NCBI GenBank assembly: GCA_009731375.1
Contig: BJOX01000073.1
Coordinates: 99,106 to 163,105, forward strand
Direction: 5' to 3'
Source: Paulinella micropora
Taxonomy: Eukaryota > Cercozoa > Imbricatea > Euglyphida
Length of the DNA: 64,000 bases
Shown here one piece after another: positions 37,128-50,926 of this stretch. The first letter of the stretch is position 1, and each line of letters opens with the position of its first letter. The position numbers were made by a program, and so were the translations under genes. The notes below the pieces were generated by a model, which was not told where the DNA came from, did no database searches, and was given only the letters and a program-made list of their open reading frames with translations.

Positions 37128-37128
37128 A

Positions 37129-37170
<42 letters not shown>

Positions 37171-37223
37171 GAGCTGATAGACCAAACATACCCATCTATC
37201 TATGAATCTATCTCTCTATCTAT

Positions 37224-37262
<39 letters not shown>

Positions 37263-37272
37263 CCTATCTGCC

Positions 37273-37320
<48 letters not shown>

Positions 37321-37350
37321 CATCTATCTACCTATCTGTATATCCATCGC
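36490..37350. repeat. (TATC)n array
   Basis: It carries two copies of an internal block with ttctacctacctgtcggtct (36828 and 36938). It recurs at 47670-48530 in full, at 42098-42770 in its first three quarters and at 50739-50955 in its last part. Confidence 0.9.
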
Positions 37351-38635
37351 AAGTGCGCATGATGCTGTTCTCGAACGAGTGGAAGCAAAATCTTCCGGTC
37401 CATACATACATCAATCAGATGCGTCCATCTTGCATGTACAGAGAGAGAGAGAACGAGAGTGCAACCCACACATACCATCACTTACAAACACCACCAGAAA
37501 CACACATACACCCACAGATGCACAATCTATAATAATATTATATACGTCTGTAATAATTAAATTGTACATGTCCATATGTGTAAAAATGCAATTCTACATG
37601 TACACTAATATTTATGTATGCATGTATATTGTTTGCTTACACATCATTTTTATTCACACTTTCTCTCTGTGCCCATACCACACTAATTTACCTACCACAA
37701 CATAACACTTTCACATACCTTGGTAGGTAAACACGCAAACGAGCGGTTATAAGTCATGGAACACAATGGTCTCTTGCTTCAAAAAGAGCACTTCACAGCC
37801 AGCTCAAGCATTCACGTGCTTTGTCCTTGTGCACTAAGCTTAGACACTTCACCAGCAGCCTCTAGCGCTGCGCACAGGCTACAAGGGAAAGAACATCCCA
37901 GATTGGTCGGGCATCAAGCGCTTGAAGTCGTTGCTCATCGCACTTGAAACACGTGAGCAACAAGTAAGCAGCTATGTGAGCTTCGTGACGGGTTCTCTGC
38001 CTCAGTCCAGGCAATCAGCCATGGCTTCAGCCACTACAGGACTTGGTGGCTGCTAGCACATCAAAGTATCTGATGTTTTCTGCAGTAGCTCGTACCAGCG
38101 CTCTCATCTAACACTTTGGACGAAGCTTCGCTTCATCTTTCGCATCTATATCAGACTCGGAAGAGACCGATCTAGAGTTTCACATCCGTCTACGGTACAC
38201 TAGCAGCTAATAACCTTTCATGCATGAAGTATACAGCCATGAGTACACAGAGCGCGCGTAAGCATACTATTAATGTACAATTACATGTAGATCGTAACAG
38301 ACAGTTGACGCATATTACTAGAGATATTATGCATACACAACATGTGCATACACACTGTCATTCTTAGCTGATTCACAAGCGAACACATGCAGCCAATCCC
38401 GTGCACAACCGTATTCTTACCATATTCTTGTATTGCCTGGTAATATTCATACATATGCTACACGCACTGCGTGCACTGTGCAGCCACGTATAAAATCATG
38501 CCAGTATTTCCTTTGCCTCCAGCTGCGCGCCATGTACATCTCTGCCAGTGCACATAGTGTGTGTCTCACAGGCGCTCCTGTACGACCCATGCTCCATGCA
38601 TCTCACACAACGCTCTGCGCTGCTGCGGCTCTCAC

Positions 38636-38782
38636 CTGCTGGAACCACTGGCCGGTCTGCTCGTTGCGCACAAACACGTACGCTGCTCCCGCGTCACTGC
38701 CAACGACCAATGTATTCCCAGACACACTTACATCCCATCCAAAGTAGTCGTAGCTGCCCGTATTAGTGGGCTTCAGATAGGC
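38636..38782 (-). CDS. FG-GAP repeat exon, copy 5 (short form lacking the Cys loop)
   Basis: This is a 147-bp exon, exactly 60 bp shorter than the others. It keeps [19 protein letters not shown] and GAAYVF...QWFQQ, but has lost the 20 residues around the ED-S-C...N-S-C loop; only SD bridges VVG and AGAAYVF. The loss is in frame, both splice sites are intact, and phases remain 0/0, so the exon is probably still usable. Removal of the Asp/Asn-rich loop should abolish any cation or disulfide function of this blade. Variable residues here are Y11, Y13, W16, D17. Confidence 0.8.
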
Positions 38783-39922
38783 CTGGGAGCAAGCACGGCA
38801 GGTGAGAAAGCACAGCGGCATAACAAGCGCGGCACTTACAAGACAGACCTCTTGCCACCACACTCGCACAAACGCATACACGCACACACAAACACACACA
38901 AACACTTACACGCACATGCATACATACACCTACGCGCATGCACGCCTTCTGCGAGGTAATCCTCGCACGGACGCTCTGGTCTCAGTACAGTCATGGTCGC
39001 AAACACCGACATGAACACACACATACACACAATACCCACACATACACAAAACACACACATACACACACACACAAACATGCCACCTAGCCAGCCCCTACCA
39101 ACTGCATACATCAAAGCAAACAGCAAAGCTTAGCTCGCAGCAGCCGAAGCCGCGACACGGCCGCGCAGCCCCGGACACGTACATAACAAATGCTCCGACT
39201 GATGCGCATGCATTATGCGTATCTAGCCCAGGCACTCGTTGGACATCAGCTTTCATTCGTGTCTTGGCTACTAGGCTTGGCGATCTAGGTCTCCGATAAT
39301 GTATTCGCGAGTTTCCTTGGTTGTTATCGAGTGCGATCAGCAACAAGGTCTTCAAACACAGCGTTCTCAGCACATGCTGCGTCTTGATGTCTTAATGCTC
39401 GTGGAAGTGGTTCACTTGCATCGAGAGCTCACTCGTGACCCGCCAAGCAGGTCCTGGACATAAGCATCACTGGACTGAGACGGAATCCAAGACCTTCGCC
39501 GAATCGCTCATTACAAGTATGCTTAACTAAATTAAAGCTAGGATCTGCTGCTGACACGCACATGCGCGCAGGTAATACGCACATCTATGTTTACACGAGA
39601 GGTCCTTCGGGACTACATGCAATCCTCAATGACTAACGTAGATGCCTTTTCTGTTTTCTATAAGGGAATTCCGATGTTGTTGTTGTTGCTGCTGTTATTG
39701 TTGTTTCACTCGGGTTCGTTGCAACTGGTCATTTCGTTGCCACTGATAGCCATGAGCCTTCCGCGTACATGGAACATTACGCTTGTGATATATGTGGACA
39801 TCTGGGGGTTGCATCTCAGAAAGATTTAATTTATATGTATGCACTCATATAAATCGTATATATCAATGTATATGAATGTCTATGACTAAGTGCATGTATC
39901 GATGCATATTAAATATGCCCTG

Positions 39923-39964
<42 letters not shown>

Positions 39965-42097
39965 CATATGCATGAATGAATTTCATATTGGGTATGACAC
40001 AGATATAAGTACAAGCAATTATAAAGTTTGTATTATTCACATGTTTCATAATATGCATGAATTACCTTCATAATGAGTATGCAATACTATATACATAATT
40101 ACAAATATAATCACACATTTTGAGAATGTTACATAAAACATTACAAGATATATTTATACTTGGACATATTGAAAACGATGTTCAAAAAGCTTCTTTGATG
40201 TATGCATGCATGCATATATAATTTATACACATCCATGCATATATATGAAACCATGACTAAGTGCATGTGCAGATGCAGATCCAATATGCATTATCTACGA
40301 ATACATATAAATTTATTATTATACATGAACCACATTCATACTGAATATGAAGTATGAGCAACCTTCTACATATACAATGATACATCAAAACCTCAGCTGC
40401 TACATATATACGTTGAAAGAAGATTAAGCTTCCTTCTTTGTCAGTCATTGTGTGAAAAAGCTGGTCCATGTCTTATGAGCGAAGCTTCCGTCAATGCAAC
40501 ATCTCGATGAGGGCTGTCGCATGTCGATGCCCAAGCAAGCCGCTAAGCCGAGAACAAGGTCCAAGCGCGAAGGCATGGTTCGCGGCACTGAATGACAAAG
40601 CCCCCATATGCATTCATGGAAGATTGACCAGGAAGCTTTCGTCGAGAGCTTGTGGTACCAATCAGCCACGATGCAGTTCCTGGTCCTAGCCATGAGCCAG
40701 GGCTGAGACGGAAACGCTTGGTAAAGTCGCTCATGGTATCTATGCCTTACATGGTGTATGTGACATGCATATGCACATCCACACAGACACACACGTTTGC
40801 TTGCATGAATTGTGGATAACCACATCCAAAGACGGACTCAAGCGCTTTTCTGCTCGGCCCATGCTCTATGTTACTGCTCTTGAAGTGGTCGCTTTGACGA
40901 CTCTCATAAAGGGCTTTCTGACCAGCCATGATGCAGCTTTACGACGTACGAGTCTGTTCTGACCGATGCGCTTGAACTGGCTGTTCGTTCGCGACAACTG
41001 ATAACTATCAGTCATGGGCTTGCGCACTCTGTGTAGATCATATATATAGAGAGGATATGCATCCACATGTAGAATGAACAAATCCAGCACATGCATGCTC
41101 CAACTTCAAACAGCTTTTCTGTGGGTACAAATATATATCTATGCAAGTGAAGTGACTGAATGCATGCATACATACATATTAAATATTAATTATAATGAAA
41201 TATGGAATATGAATATACATATACATGGAATATGAATATTTATATACGAAATGTATAGACATCTGTAGAATGAGCACATGCAAGTACAAAAAAGCTTTCA
41301 TGCATATGTGTTTACAAGTATCTAGTATCCATGCATATATACGCAGTGACTAGATGCATGTGTATACATACGCCTTTACCAAGCCTTTACGACCCTTGTC
41401 GCAAATAACCAAGCCTTTTCGACCCTTGTTCATACAATCCAGCCTATACCTCTTCCATGATTGTATATGTCTATACATGCAATACACAGATCATATACAA
41501 TGATAATATTTTACAGTGCCCATTTTATATATACTATGCATGTACATTCACGCACATAAATACGTATTCATGCAGTTACCGTGAATACATAATCATACAT
41601 CTATATATTCGTCTATTTATGTGCGATGAATATGCAGGACGTATGTAAACATGCATTCAGTCACTCCCTTGGCGTATGTTACAAGAATAAGCATTACAAC
41701 TTATCTATATATCTATGAGGCGCAATTTGTAGCACATGCGTGCACAAAAAGAGCATTAGTTTCCTGCATCTCTGCGTGCATATCTATCGGAGGCATCGCA
41801 CATGTGATATATACACAATATACACAAGCGTGTAGTTTATCCCATGCCATGAATAGTTGATGCAAGCACTTTGGTTTGAGCAAAATTTTCTCATACACCT
41901 GGAACGCGCTCATTACAAAGCCCCGGGCAACAGCATCTGGAACCGGCCCAGAAGAAAGCGCTTGAGATTATTATCATTGCTGGTCCTGACTTGCAAACGA
42001 CCTCTCATGGAAGTATACGCGAATGTATGCGTGCATGCACCACTTTGCCTAGCTATGCAGCGTACGTACCAGGAGCCACGTGATAAGACATATTAAT

Positions 42098-42100
42098 CTG

Positions 42101-42154
<54 letters not shown>

Positions 42155-42397
42155 CCCACCTACCTATCTATCTGTCTGTCTATCTATATCTATCTATTTA
42201 TCTATCTATCTTTATATCTATCCATCAATCTATCTATTCATCTACCTATCTATCTATCTATCTATCTATCTATTTATCTATCTATCTATCTACGTATATA
42301 TCTAAGTATTTATCCATGTATAAGTCTTTCAATCTATCCATCTGTCCATCTAACCATCTATCTATCTGTCTATCTATCTATCTATCTATCTATCTAA

Positions 42398-42433
<36 letters not shown>

Positions 42434-42496
42434 ATTTCTACCTACCTGTCGGTCTGTTATCTATCTATCTATCTGTCTATCTATCTATCTATCTAC

Positions 42497-42534
<38 letters not shown>

Positions 42535-42696
42535 ATCTATCTGTATTTCTACCTACCTGTCGGTCTGTTATCTATCTATCTATCTATCTGTCTATCTATC
42601 TATCTACCTATCTACCTATCTATCTATATTTCTATATTTCTATCTATCTATCCATCTATCTATCCATCTATCTATCCATCTATCTATATATCTATA

Positions 42697-42735
<39 letters not shown>

Positions 42736-42736
42736 A

Positions 42737-42775
<39 letters not shown>

Positions 42776-42838
42776 ATATCTATCTATCCATCTATCCATC
42801 TATCTATCTATCTATCTATCTACCTATCTGTATATCCA
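42098..42838. repeat. (TATC)n array with a homology switch
   Basis: The first 670 bp follow the 36490 array and the remainder follows the 28.95-kb array. The switch occurs in pure tatc repeat. Confidence 0.9.
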
Positions 42839-44119
42839 TCGCAAGTGCGCATGATGCTGTTCTCGAACGAGTGGAAGCAAAATCTTCCGGTCCATACATA
42901 CATCAATCAGATGCGTCCATCTTGCATGTACAGAGAGAGAGAAGGAGAGTGCAACCCACACATACCATCACTTACAAACACCACCAGAAACACACATACA
43001 CCCACAGATGCACAATCTATAATAATATTATGTGCGTCTGTAATAATTAAATTGTACATGTCCATATGTGTAAAAATGCAATTCTACATGTACACTAATA
43101 TTTATGTATGCATGTATATTGTTTGCTTACACATCATTTTTATTCACACATTCTCTCTGTGCCCATACCACACTAATTTACCTACCACAGCATAACACTT
43201 TCACATACCTTGGTAGGTAAACACGCAAACGAGCGGCTCTTAGTCATTGAACACAATGGTCTCTTGCTTTGAAACGAAGCGCTTCAAAGCCAGCTCAAGT
43301 ATTCTCGTGTGTGTCCTGGCGCACTAAGCTTAGACACGTCACATGGAGCCTCTAGCGCTGCGCACGGGCTACAAGGGAAAGAACATCCCAGATTGCTCGG
43401 GCATCAAGCGCTTGAAGTCGTTGCTCATCGCACTCGAAACACGTGAGCAACAAGTAAGCAGCTATGTGAGCTTCGTGACGGGTTCTTTGCCTCATTCCAG
43501 GCAGTCAGTCATGGATTCAGCCACTACAGGACTTGGTGACTGCTAACCCATGTAAGGATTCGATGTATTTTGCAGTAGCTCGTACCAACGTTCTCATTCA
43601 ACACTTAGGAAGAAGCTACGCCACGTGTTTCGCATCTTTGCCAGACTCGGAAGAGACCAATCTAGAGTTTCACATCCGTCCACGGTACAGTAGCAGCTAA
43701 TAACCTTTCATGCATGAAGTATACAACCATGAGTACACAGAGCGCGCGTAAACATACTATTAATGTACAATTACATATAGATCGTAACAGACAGTTGACG
43801 CATATTACTAGAGATATTATGCATACACAGCATGTGCATACACACTGTCATTCTTAGCTGATTCACAAGCGAACACATGCAGCCACTCCCGTGCACAACC
43901 GTATTCTTACCGTATTCTTGTATTGCCTGGTAATATTCATACATGCTACAAGTATTGCGTGTACTGTGCAGCCACGTATAAAATTATGCCAGTATTTCCT
44001 TTGCTTCCAGCTGCGCGCCATGTACATGCCAGTGCACATAGTGTGTGCCTCACAGGCGCTCCTGTACGACCCATGCTCCATGCATCTCACACAACGCTCT
44101 GCGCTGCTGCGGCTCTCAC

Positions 44120-44326
44120 CTGCTGGAACCACTGGCCGGTCTGCTCGTTGCGCACAAACACGTACGCTGCTCCCGCGTCATAGCAAGTGTTATCCGCCTC
44201 GTTCCCATTGATTCCCGTCGCACAGGAATCTTCTCTATCAGCACCAACGACCAATGTATTCCCAGACACACTTACCGCATGTCCAAAGTAGTCGCCGCTG
44301 CCCGTGTTAGTGGGCTTCAGATAGGC
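44120..44326 (-). CDS. FG-GAP repeat exon, copy 6 (same as copy 4)
   Basis: This exon and its flanks match copy 4 base for base as far as I compared, at an offset of 11,180 bp. It is either a very recent duplication or an assembly repeat. It carries the H16-A17 and D30-R31 signature and is intact at both splice sites. There is no N gap between the two copies, so the duplication is more credible than those flanking the gaps. Confidence 0.75.
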
Positions 44327-45494
44327 CTGAGAGCAAGCACGGCAGGTGAGACAGCACAGCGGTAGAACAAGCGCGGCACGTGCAAGACAGCCCTCTTACC
44401 ACCACACTCGCACAAACACACACACACACAGACACAGACACACACACACACATGCACACACACACACACATGCATACATACACCTACGCACATACACGCC
44501 TTCTGTGAGGTGGTCCTCACACGGACGCTCTAATCTCAGCTCAGTAATGGTCGCAAACACCGACATGAACACACATACACACAACATCCACATATACACA
44601 CAACACACACACACACACACACACCAACACACATACACACACACAAACATGCCACCTAGCCAGCCCCTACCAACTGCATACATCAAAGCAAACAGCAAAG
44701 CTTAGCTCGCAGCAGCCGAAGCCGCGACACGGCCGCGCAGCCCCGGACACGTACATAACAAATGCTCCGACTGATGCGAATGCATTATGCGTATCTAGCC
44801 CAGGCACTCGTTGGACATCAGCTTTCATTCGTGTCTTGGCTACTAGGCTTGGCGATCTAGGTCTCCGATAATGTATTCGCGAGTTTCCTTGGTTGTTATC
44901 GAGTGCGATCAGCAACAAGGTCTTCAAACACAGCGTTCTCAGCACATGCTGCGTCTTGATGTCTTAATGCTCGTGGAAGTGGTTCACTTGCATCGAGAGC
45001 TCACTCGTGACCCGCCAAGCAGGTCCTGGACATAAGCATCACTGGACTGAGACGGAATCCAAGACCTTCGCCGAATCGCTCATTACAAGTATGCTTAACT
45101 AAATTAAAGCTAGGATCTGCTGCTGACACGCACATGCGCGCAGGTAATACGCACATCTATGTTTACACGAGAGGTCCTTCGGGACTACATGCAATCCTCA
45201 ATGACTAACGTAGATGCCTTTTCTGTTTTCTATAAGGGAATTCCGATGTTGTTGTTGTTGCTGCTGTTATTGTTGTTTCACTCGGGTTCGTTGCAACTGG
45301 TCATTTCGTTGCCACTGATAGCCATGAGCCTTCCGCGTACATGGAACATTACGCTTGTGATATATGTGGACATCTGGGGGTTGCATCTCAGAAAGATTTA
45401 ATTTATATGTATGCACTCATATAAATCGTATATATCAATGTATATGAATGTCTATGACTAAGTGCATGTATCGATGCATATTAAATATGCCCTG

Positions 45495-45536
<42 letters not shown>

Positions 45537-47669
45537 CATATGCATGAATGAATTTCATATTGGGTATGACACAGATATAAGTACAAGCAATTATAAAGTT
45601 TGTATTATTCACATGTTTCATAATATGCATGAATTACCTTCATAATGAGTATGCAATACTATATACATAATTACAAATATAATCACACATTTTGAGAATG
45701 TTACATAAAACATTACAAGATATATTTATACTTGGACATATTGAAAACGATGTTCAAAAAGCTTCTTTGATGTATGCATGCATGCATATATAATTTATAC
45801 ACATCCATGCATATATATGAAACCATGACTAAGTGCATGTGCAGATGCAGATCCAATATGCATTATCTACGAATACATATAAATTTATTATTATACATGA
45901 ACCACATTCATACTGAATATGAAGTATGAGCAACCTTCTACATATACAATGATACATCAAAACCTCAGCTGCTACATATATACGTTGAAAGAAGATTAAG
46001 CTTCCTTCTTTGTCAGTCATTGTGTGAAAAAGCTGGTCCATGTCTTATGAGCGAAGCTTCCGTCAATGCAACATCTCGATGAGGGCTGTCGCATGTCGAT
46101 GCCCAAGCAAGCCGCTAAGCCGAGAACAAGGTCCAAGCGCGAAGGCATGGTTCGCGGCACTGAATGACAAAGCCCCCATATGCATTCATGGAAGATTGAC
46201 CAGGAAGCTTTCGTCGAGAGCTTGTGGTACCAATCAGCCACGATGCAGTTCCTGGTCCTAGCCATGAGCCAGGGCTGAGACGGAAACGCTTGGTAAAGTC
46301 GCTCATGGTATCTATGCCTTACATGGTGTATGTGACATGCATATGCACATCCACACAGACACACACGTTTGCTTGCATGAATTGTGGATAACCACATCCA
46401 AAGACGGACTCAAGCGCTTTTCTGCTCGGCCCATGCTCTATGTTACTGCTCTTGAAGTGGTCGCTTTGACGACTCTCATAAAGGGCTTTCTGACCAGCCA
46501 TGATGCAGCTTTACGACGTACGAGTCTGTTCTGACCGATGCGCTTGAACTGGCTGTTCGTTCGCGACAACTGATAACTATCAGTCATGGGCTTGCGCACT
46601 CTGTGTAGATCATATATATAGAGAGGATATGCATCCACATGTAGAATGAACAAATCCAGCACATGCATGCTCCAACTTCAAACAGCTTTTCTGTGGGTAC
46701 AAATATATATCTATGCAAGTGAAGTGACTGAATGCATGCATACATACATATTAAATATTAATTATAATGAAATATGGAATATGAATATACATATACATGG
46801 AATATGAATATTTATATACGAAATGTATAGACATCTGTAGAATGAGCACATGCAAGTACAAAAAAGCTTTCATGCATATGTGTTTACAAGTATCTAGTAT
46901 CCATGCATATATACGCAGTGACTAGATGCATGTGTATACATACGCCTTTACCAAGCCTTTACGACCCTTGTCGCAAATAACCAAGCCTTTTCGACCCTTG
47001 TTCATACAATCCAGCCTATACCTCTTCCATGATTGTATATGTCTATACATGCAATACACAGATCATATACAATGATAATATTTTACAGTGCCCATTTTAT
47101 ATATACTATGCATGTACATTCACGCACATAAATACGTATTCATGCAGTTACCGTGAATACATAATCATACATCTATATATTCGTCTATTTATGTGCGATG
47201 AATATGCAGGACGTATGTAAACATGCATTCAGTCACTCCCTTGGCGTATGTTACAAGAATAAGCATTACAACTTATCTATATATCTATGAGGCGCAATTT
47301 GTAGCACATGCGTGCACAAAAAGAGCATTAGTTTCCTGCATCTCTGCGTGCATATCTATCGGAGGCATCGCACATGTGATATATACACAATATACACAAG
47401 CGTGTAGTTTATCCCATGCCATGAATAGTTGATGCAAGCACTTTGGTTTGAGCAAAATTTTCTCATACACCTGGAACGCGCTCATTACAAAGCCCCGGGC
47501 AACAGCATCTGGAACCGGCCCAGAAGAAAGCGCTTGAGATTATTATCATTGCTGGTCCTGACTTGCAAACGACCTCTCATGGAAGTATACGCGAATGTAT
47601 GCGTGCATGCACCACTTTGCCTAGCTATGCAGCGTACGTACCAGGAGCCACGTGATAAGACATATTAAT

Positions 47670-47672
47670 CTG

Positions 47673-47726
<54 letters not shown>

Positions 47727-47969
47727 CCCACCTACCTATCTATCTGTCTGTCTATCTATATCTATCTATTTATCTATCTATCTTTATATCTATCCATCAA
47801 TCTATCTATTCATCTACCTATCTATCTATCTATCTATCTATCTATTTATCTATCTATCTATCTACGTATATATCTAAGTATTTATCCATGTATAAGTCTT
47901 TCAATCTATCCATCTGTCCATCTAACCATCTATCTATCTGTCTATCTATCTATCTATCTATCTATCTAA

Positions 47970-48005
<36 letters not shown>

Positions 48006-48068
48006 ATTTCTACCTACCTGTCGGTCTGTTATCTATCTATCTATCTGTCTATCTATCTATCTATCTAC

Positions 48069-48106
<38 letters not shown>

Positions 48107-48268
48107 ATCTATCTGTATTTCTACCTACCTGTCGGTCTGTTATCTATCTATCTATCTATCTGTCTATCTATCTATCTACCTATCTACCTATCTATCTATA
48201 TTTCTATATTTCTATCTATCTATCCATCTATCTATCCATCTATCTATCCATCTATCTATATATCTATA

Positions 48269-48307
<39 letters not shown>

Positions 48308-48308
48308 A

Positions 48309-48350
<42 letters not shown>

Positions 48351-48403
48351 GAGCTGATAGACCAAACATACCCATCTATCTATGAATCTATCTCTCTATC
48401 TAT

Positions 48404-48442
<39 letters not shown>

Positions 48443-48452
48443 CCTATCTGCC

Positions 48453-48500
<48 letters not shown>

Positions 48501-48530
48501 CATCTATCTACCTATCTGTATATCCATCGC
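47670..48530. repeat. (TATC)n array
   Basis: Copy of the 36490-37350 array at +11,180 bp. Confidence 0.9.
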
Positions 48531-49815
48531 AAGTGCGCATGATGCTGTTCTCGAACGAGTGGAAGCAAAATCTTCCGGTCCATACATACATCAATCAGAT
48601 GCGTCCATCTTGCATGTACAGAGAGAGAGAGAACGAGAGTGCAACCCACACATACCATCACTTACAAACACCACCAGAAACACACATACACCCACAGATG
48701 CACAATCTATAATAATATTATATACGTCTGTAATAATTAAATTGTACATGTCCATATGTGTAAAAATGCAATTCTACATGTACACTAATATTTATGTATG
48801 CATGTATATTGTTTGCTTACACATCATTTTTATTCACACTTTCTCTCTGTGCCCATACCACACTAATTTACCTACCACAACATAACACTTTCACATACCT
48901 TGGTAGGTAAACACGCAAACGAGCGGTTATAAGTCATGGAACACAATGGTCTCTTGCTTCAAAAAGAGCACTTCACAGCCAGCTCAAGCATTCACGTGCT
49001 TTGTCCTTGTGCACTAAGCTTAGACACTTCACCAGCAGCCTCTAGCGCTGCGCACAGGCTACAAGGGAAAGAACATCCCAGATTGGTCGGGCATCAAGCG
49101 CTTGAAGTCGTTGCTCATCGCACTTGAAACACGTGAGCAACAAGTAAGCAGCTATGTGAGCTTCGTGACGGGTTCTCTGCCTCAGTCCAGGCAATCAGCC
49201 ATGGCTTCAGCCACTACAGGACTTGGTGGCTGCTAGCACATCAAAGTATCTGATGTTTTCTGCAGTAGCTCGTACCAGCGCTCTCATCTAACACTTTGGA
49301 CGAAGCTTCGCTTCATCTTTCGCATCTATATCAGACTCGGAAGAGACCGATCTAGAGTTTCACATCCGTCTACGGTACACTAGCAGCTAATAACCTTTCA
49401 TGCATGAAGTATACAGCCATGAGTACACAGAGCGCGCGTAAGCATACTATTAATGTACAATTACATGTAGATCGTAACAGACAGTTGACGCATATTACTA
49501 GAGATATTATGCATACACAACATGTGCATACACACTGTCATTCTTAGCTGATTCACAAGCGAACACATGCAGCCAATCCCGTGCACAACCGTATTCTTAC
49601 CATATTCTTGTATTGCCTGGTAATATTCATACATATGCTACACGCACTGCGTGCACTGTGCAGCCACGTATAAAATCATGCCAGTATTTCCTTTGCCTCC
49701 AGCTGCGCGCCATGTACATCTCTGCCAGTGCACATAGTGTGTGTCTCACAGGCGCTCCTGTACGACCCATGCTCCATGCATCTCACACAACGCTCTGCGC
49801 TGCTGCGGCTCTCAC

Positions 49816-49962
49816 CTGCTGGAACCACTGGCCGGTCTGCTCGTTGCGCACAAACACGTACGCTGCTCCCGCGTCACTGCCAACGACCAATGTATTCCCA
49901 GACACACTTACATCCCATCCAAAGTAGTCGTAGCTGCCCGTATTAGTGGGCTTCAGATAGGC
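49816..49962 (-). CDS. FG-GAP repeat exon, copy 7 (short form, same as copy 5)
   Basis: A 147-bp short-form exon identical to copy 5 at an offset of 11,180 bp, with the W16-D17 signature and the 20-residue loop deletion. It lies about 460 bp from the 316-N gap. The same sequence appears again on the other side of that gap (52242-52388), so only one of the two should be counted. Confidence 0.7.
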
Positions 49963-50422
49963 CTGGGAGCAAGCACGGCAGGTGAGAAAGCACAGCGGCA
50001 TAACAAGCGCGGCACTTACAAGACAGACCTCTTGCCACCACACTCGCACAAACGCATACACGCACACACAAACACACACAAACACTTACACGCACATGCA
50101 TACATACACCTACGCGCATGCACGCCTTCTGCGAGGTAATCCTCGCACGGACGCTCTGGTCTCAGTACAGTCATGGTCGCAAACACCGACATGAACACAC
50201 ACATACACACAATACCCACACATACACAAAACACACACATACACACACACACAAACATGCCACCTAGCCAGCCCCTACCAACTGCATACATCAAAGCAAA
50301 CAGCAAAGCTTAGCTCGCAGCAGCCGAAGCCGCGACACGGCCGCGCAGCCCCGGACACGTACATAACAAATGCTCCGACTGATGCGCATGCATTATGCGT
50401 ATCTAGCCCAGGCACTCGTTGG

Positions 50423-50738
50423 NNNNNNNNNNNNNNNNNNNNNNNNNNNNNNNNNNNNNNNNNNNNNNNNNNNNNNNNNNNNNNNNNNNNNNNNNNNNNN
50501 NNNNNNNNNNNNNNNNNNNNNNNNNNNNNNNNNNNNNNNNNNNNNNNNNNNNNNNNNNNNNNNNNNNNNNNNNNNNNNNNNNNNNNNNNNNNNNNNNNNN
50601 NNNNNNNNNNNNNNNNNNNNNNNNNNNNNNNNNNNNNNNNNNNNNNNNNNNNNNNNNNNNNNNNNNNNNNNNNNNNNNNNNNNNNNNNNNNNNNNNNNNN
50701 NNNNNNNNNNNNNNNNNNNNNNNNNNNNNNNNNNNNNN
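50423..50738. other. Assembly gap (316 N) with duplicated flank
   Basis: A run of 316 N follows the sequence ending in ctcgttgg. The block after the gap (50739-52848) repeats 48313-50422 and ends at exactly the base where the left contig stops. This is the expected result of two contigs overlapping by 2,110 bp being scaffolded instead of merged. Confidence 0.85.
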
Positions 50739-50776
<38 letters not shown>

Positions 50777-50829
50777 GAGCTGATAGACCAAACATACCCA
50801 TCTATCTATGAATCTATCTCTCTATCTAT

Positions 50830-50868
<39 letters not shown>

Positions 50869-50878
50869 CCTATCTGCC

Positions 50879-50926
<48 letters not shown>

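Larger units (their letters stand above)
32940..38635 (-). repeat. Duplicated unit 4 (5.7 kb)
   Basis: A compact unit: FG-GAP copy 4, CA tracts, GC-rich block, (GTT)n, a (TA)n tract at 34318-34353, AT-rich DNA, islands at 34850-35360, a shortened middle (junction near 35765), islands at 36064-36420, one TATC array (36490-37350) and the terminal islands. Its part from about 33.6 to 37.0 kb recurs at +5,608 and +11,180 bp with almost no visible change. Confidence 0.8.
38636..44119 (-). repeat. Duplicated unit 5 (5.5 kb)
   Basis: The unit is headed by the short-form FG-GAP copy 5. Most of it copies unit 4. At about 42.77 kb, inside the TATC array, it switches to sequence matching unit 3 around 28.95-29.5 kb, and from about 43.31 kb to unit 4-type sequence (32.13 kb onward). 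The switch inside a microsatellite suggests recombination or misassembly at the repeat. Confidence 0.75.
44120..49815 (-). repeat. Duplicated unit 6 (5.7 kb, same as unit 4)
   Basis: The sequence repeats unit 4 at an 11,180-bp offset, including the same microsatellite lengths in the parts I compared (for example the TA tract and the TATC array interruptions). Identical microsatellite lengths argue for a very recent event or an assembly loop. Confidence 0.7.

Noticed and set aside
50370-50811. Frames running through the 316-N gap
   Set aside because: Unknown bases were translated as X. Both sides are intronic repeat or spacer DNA.
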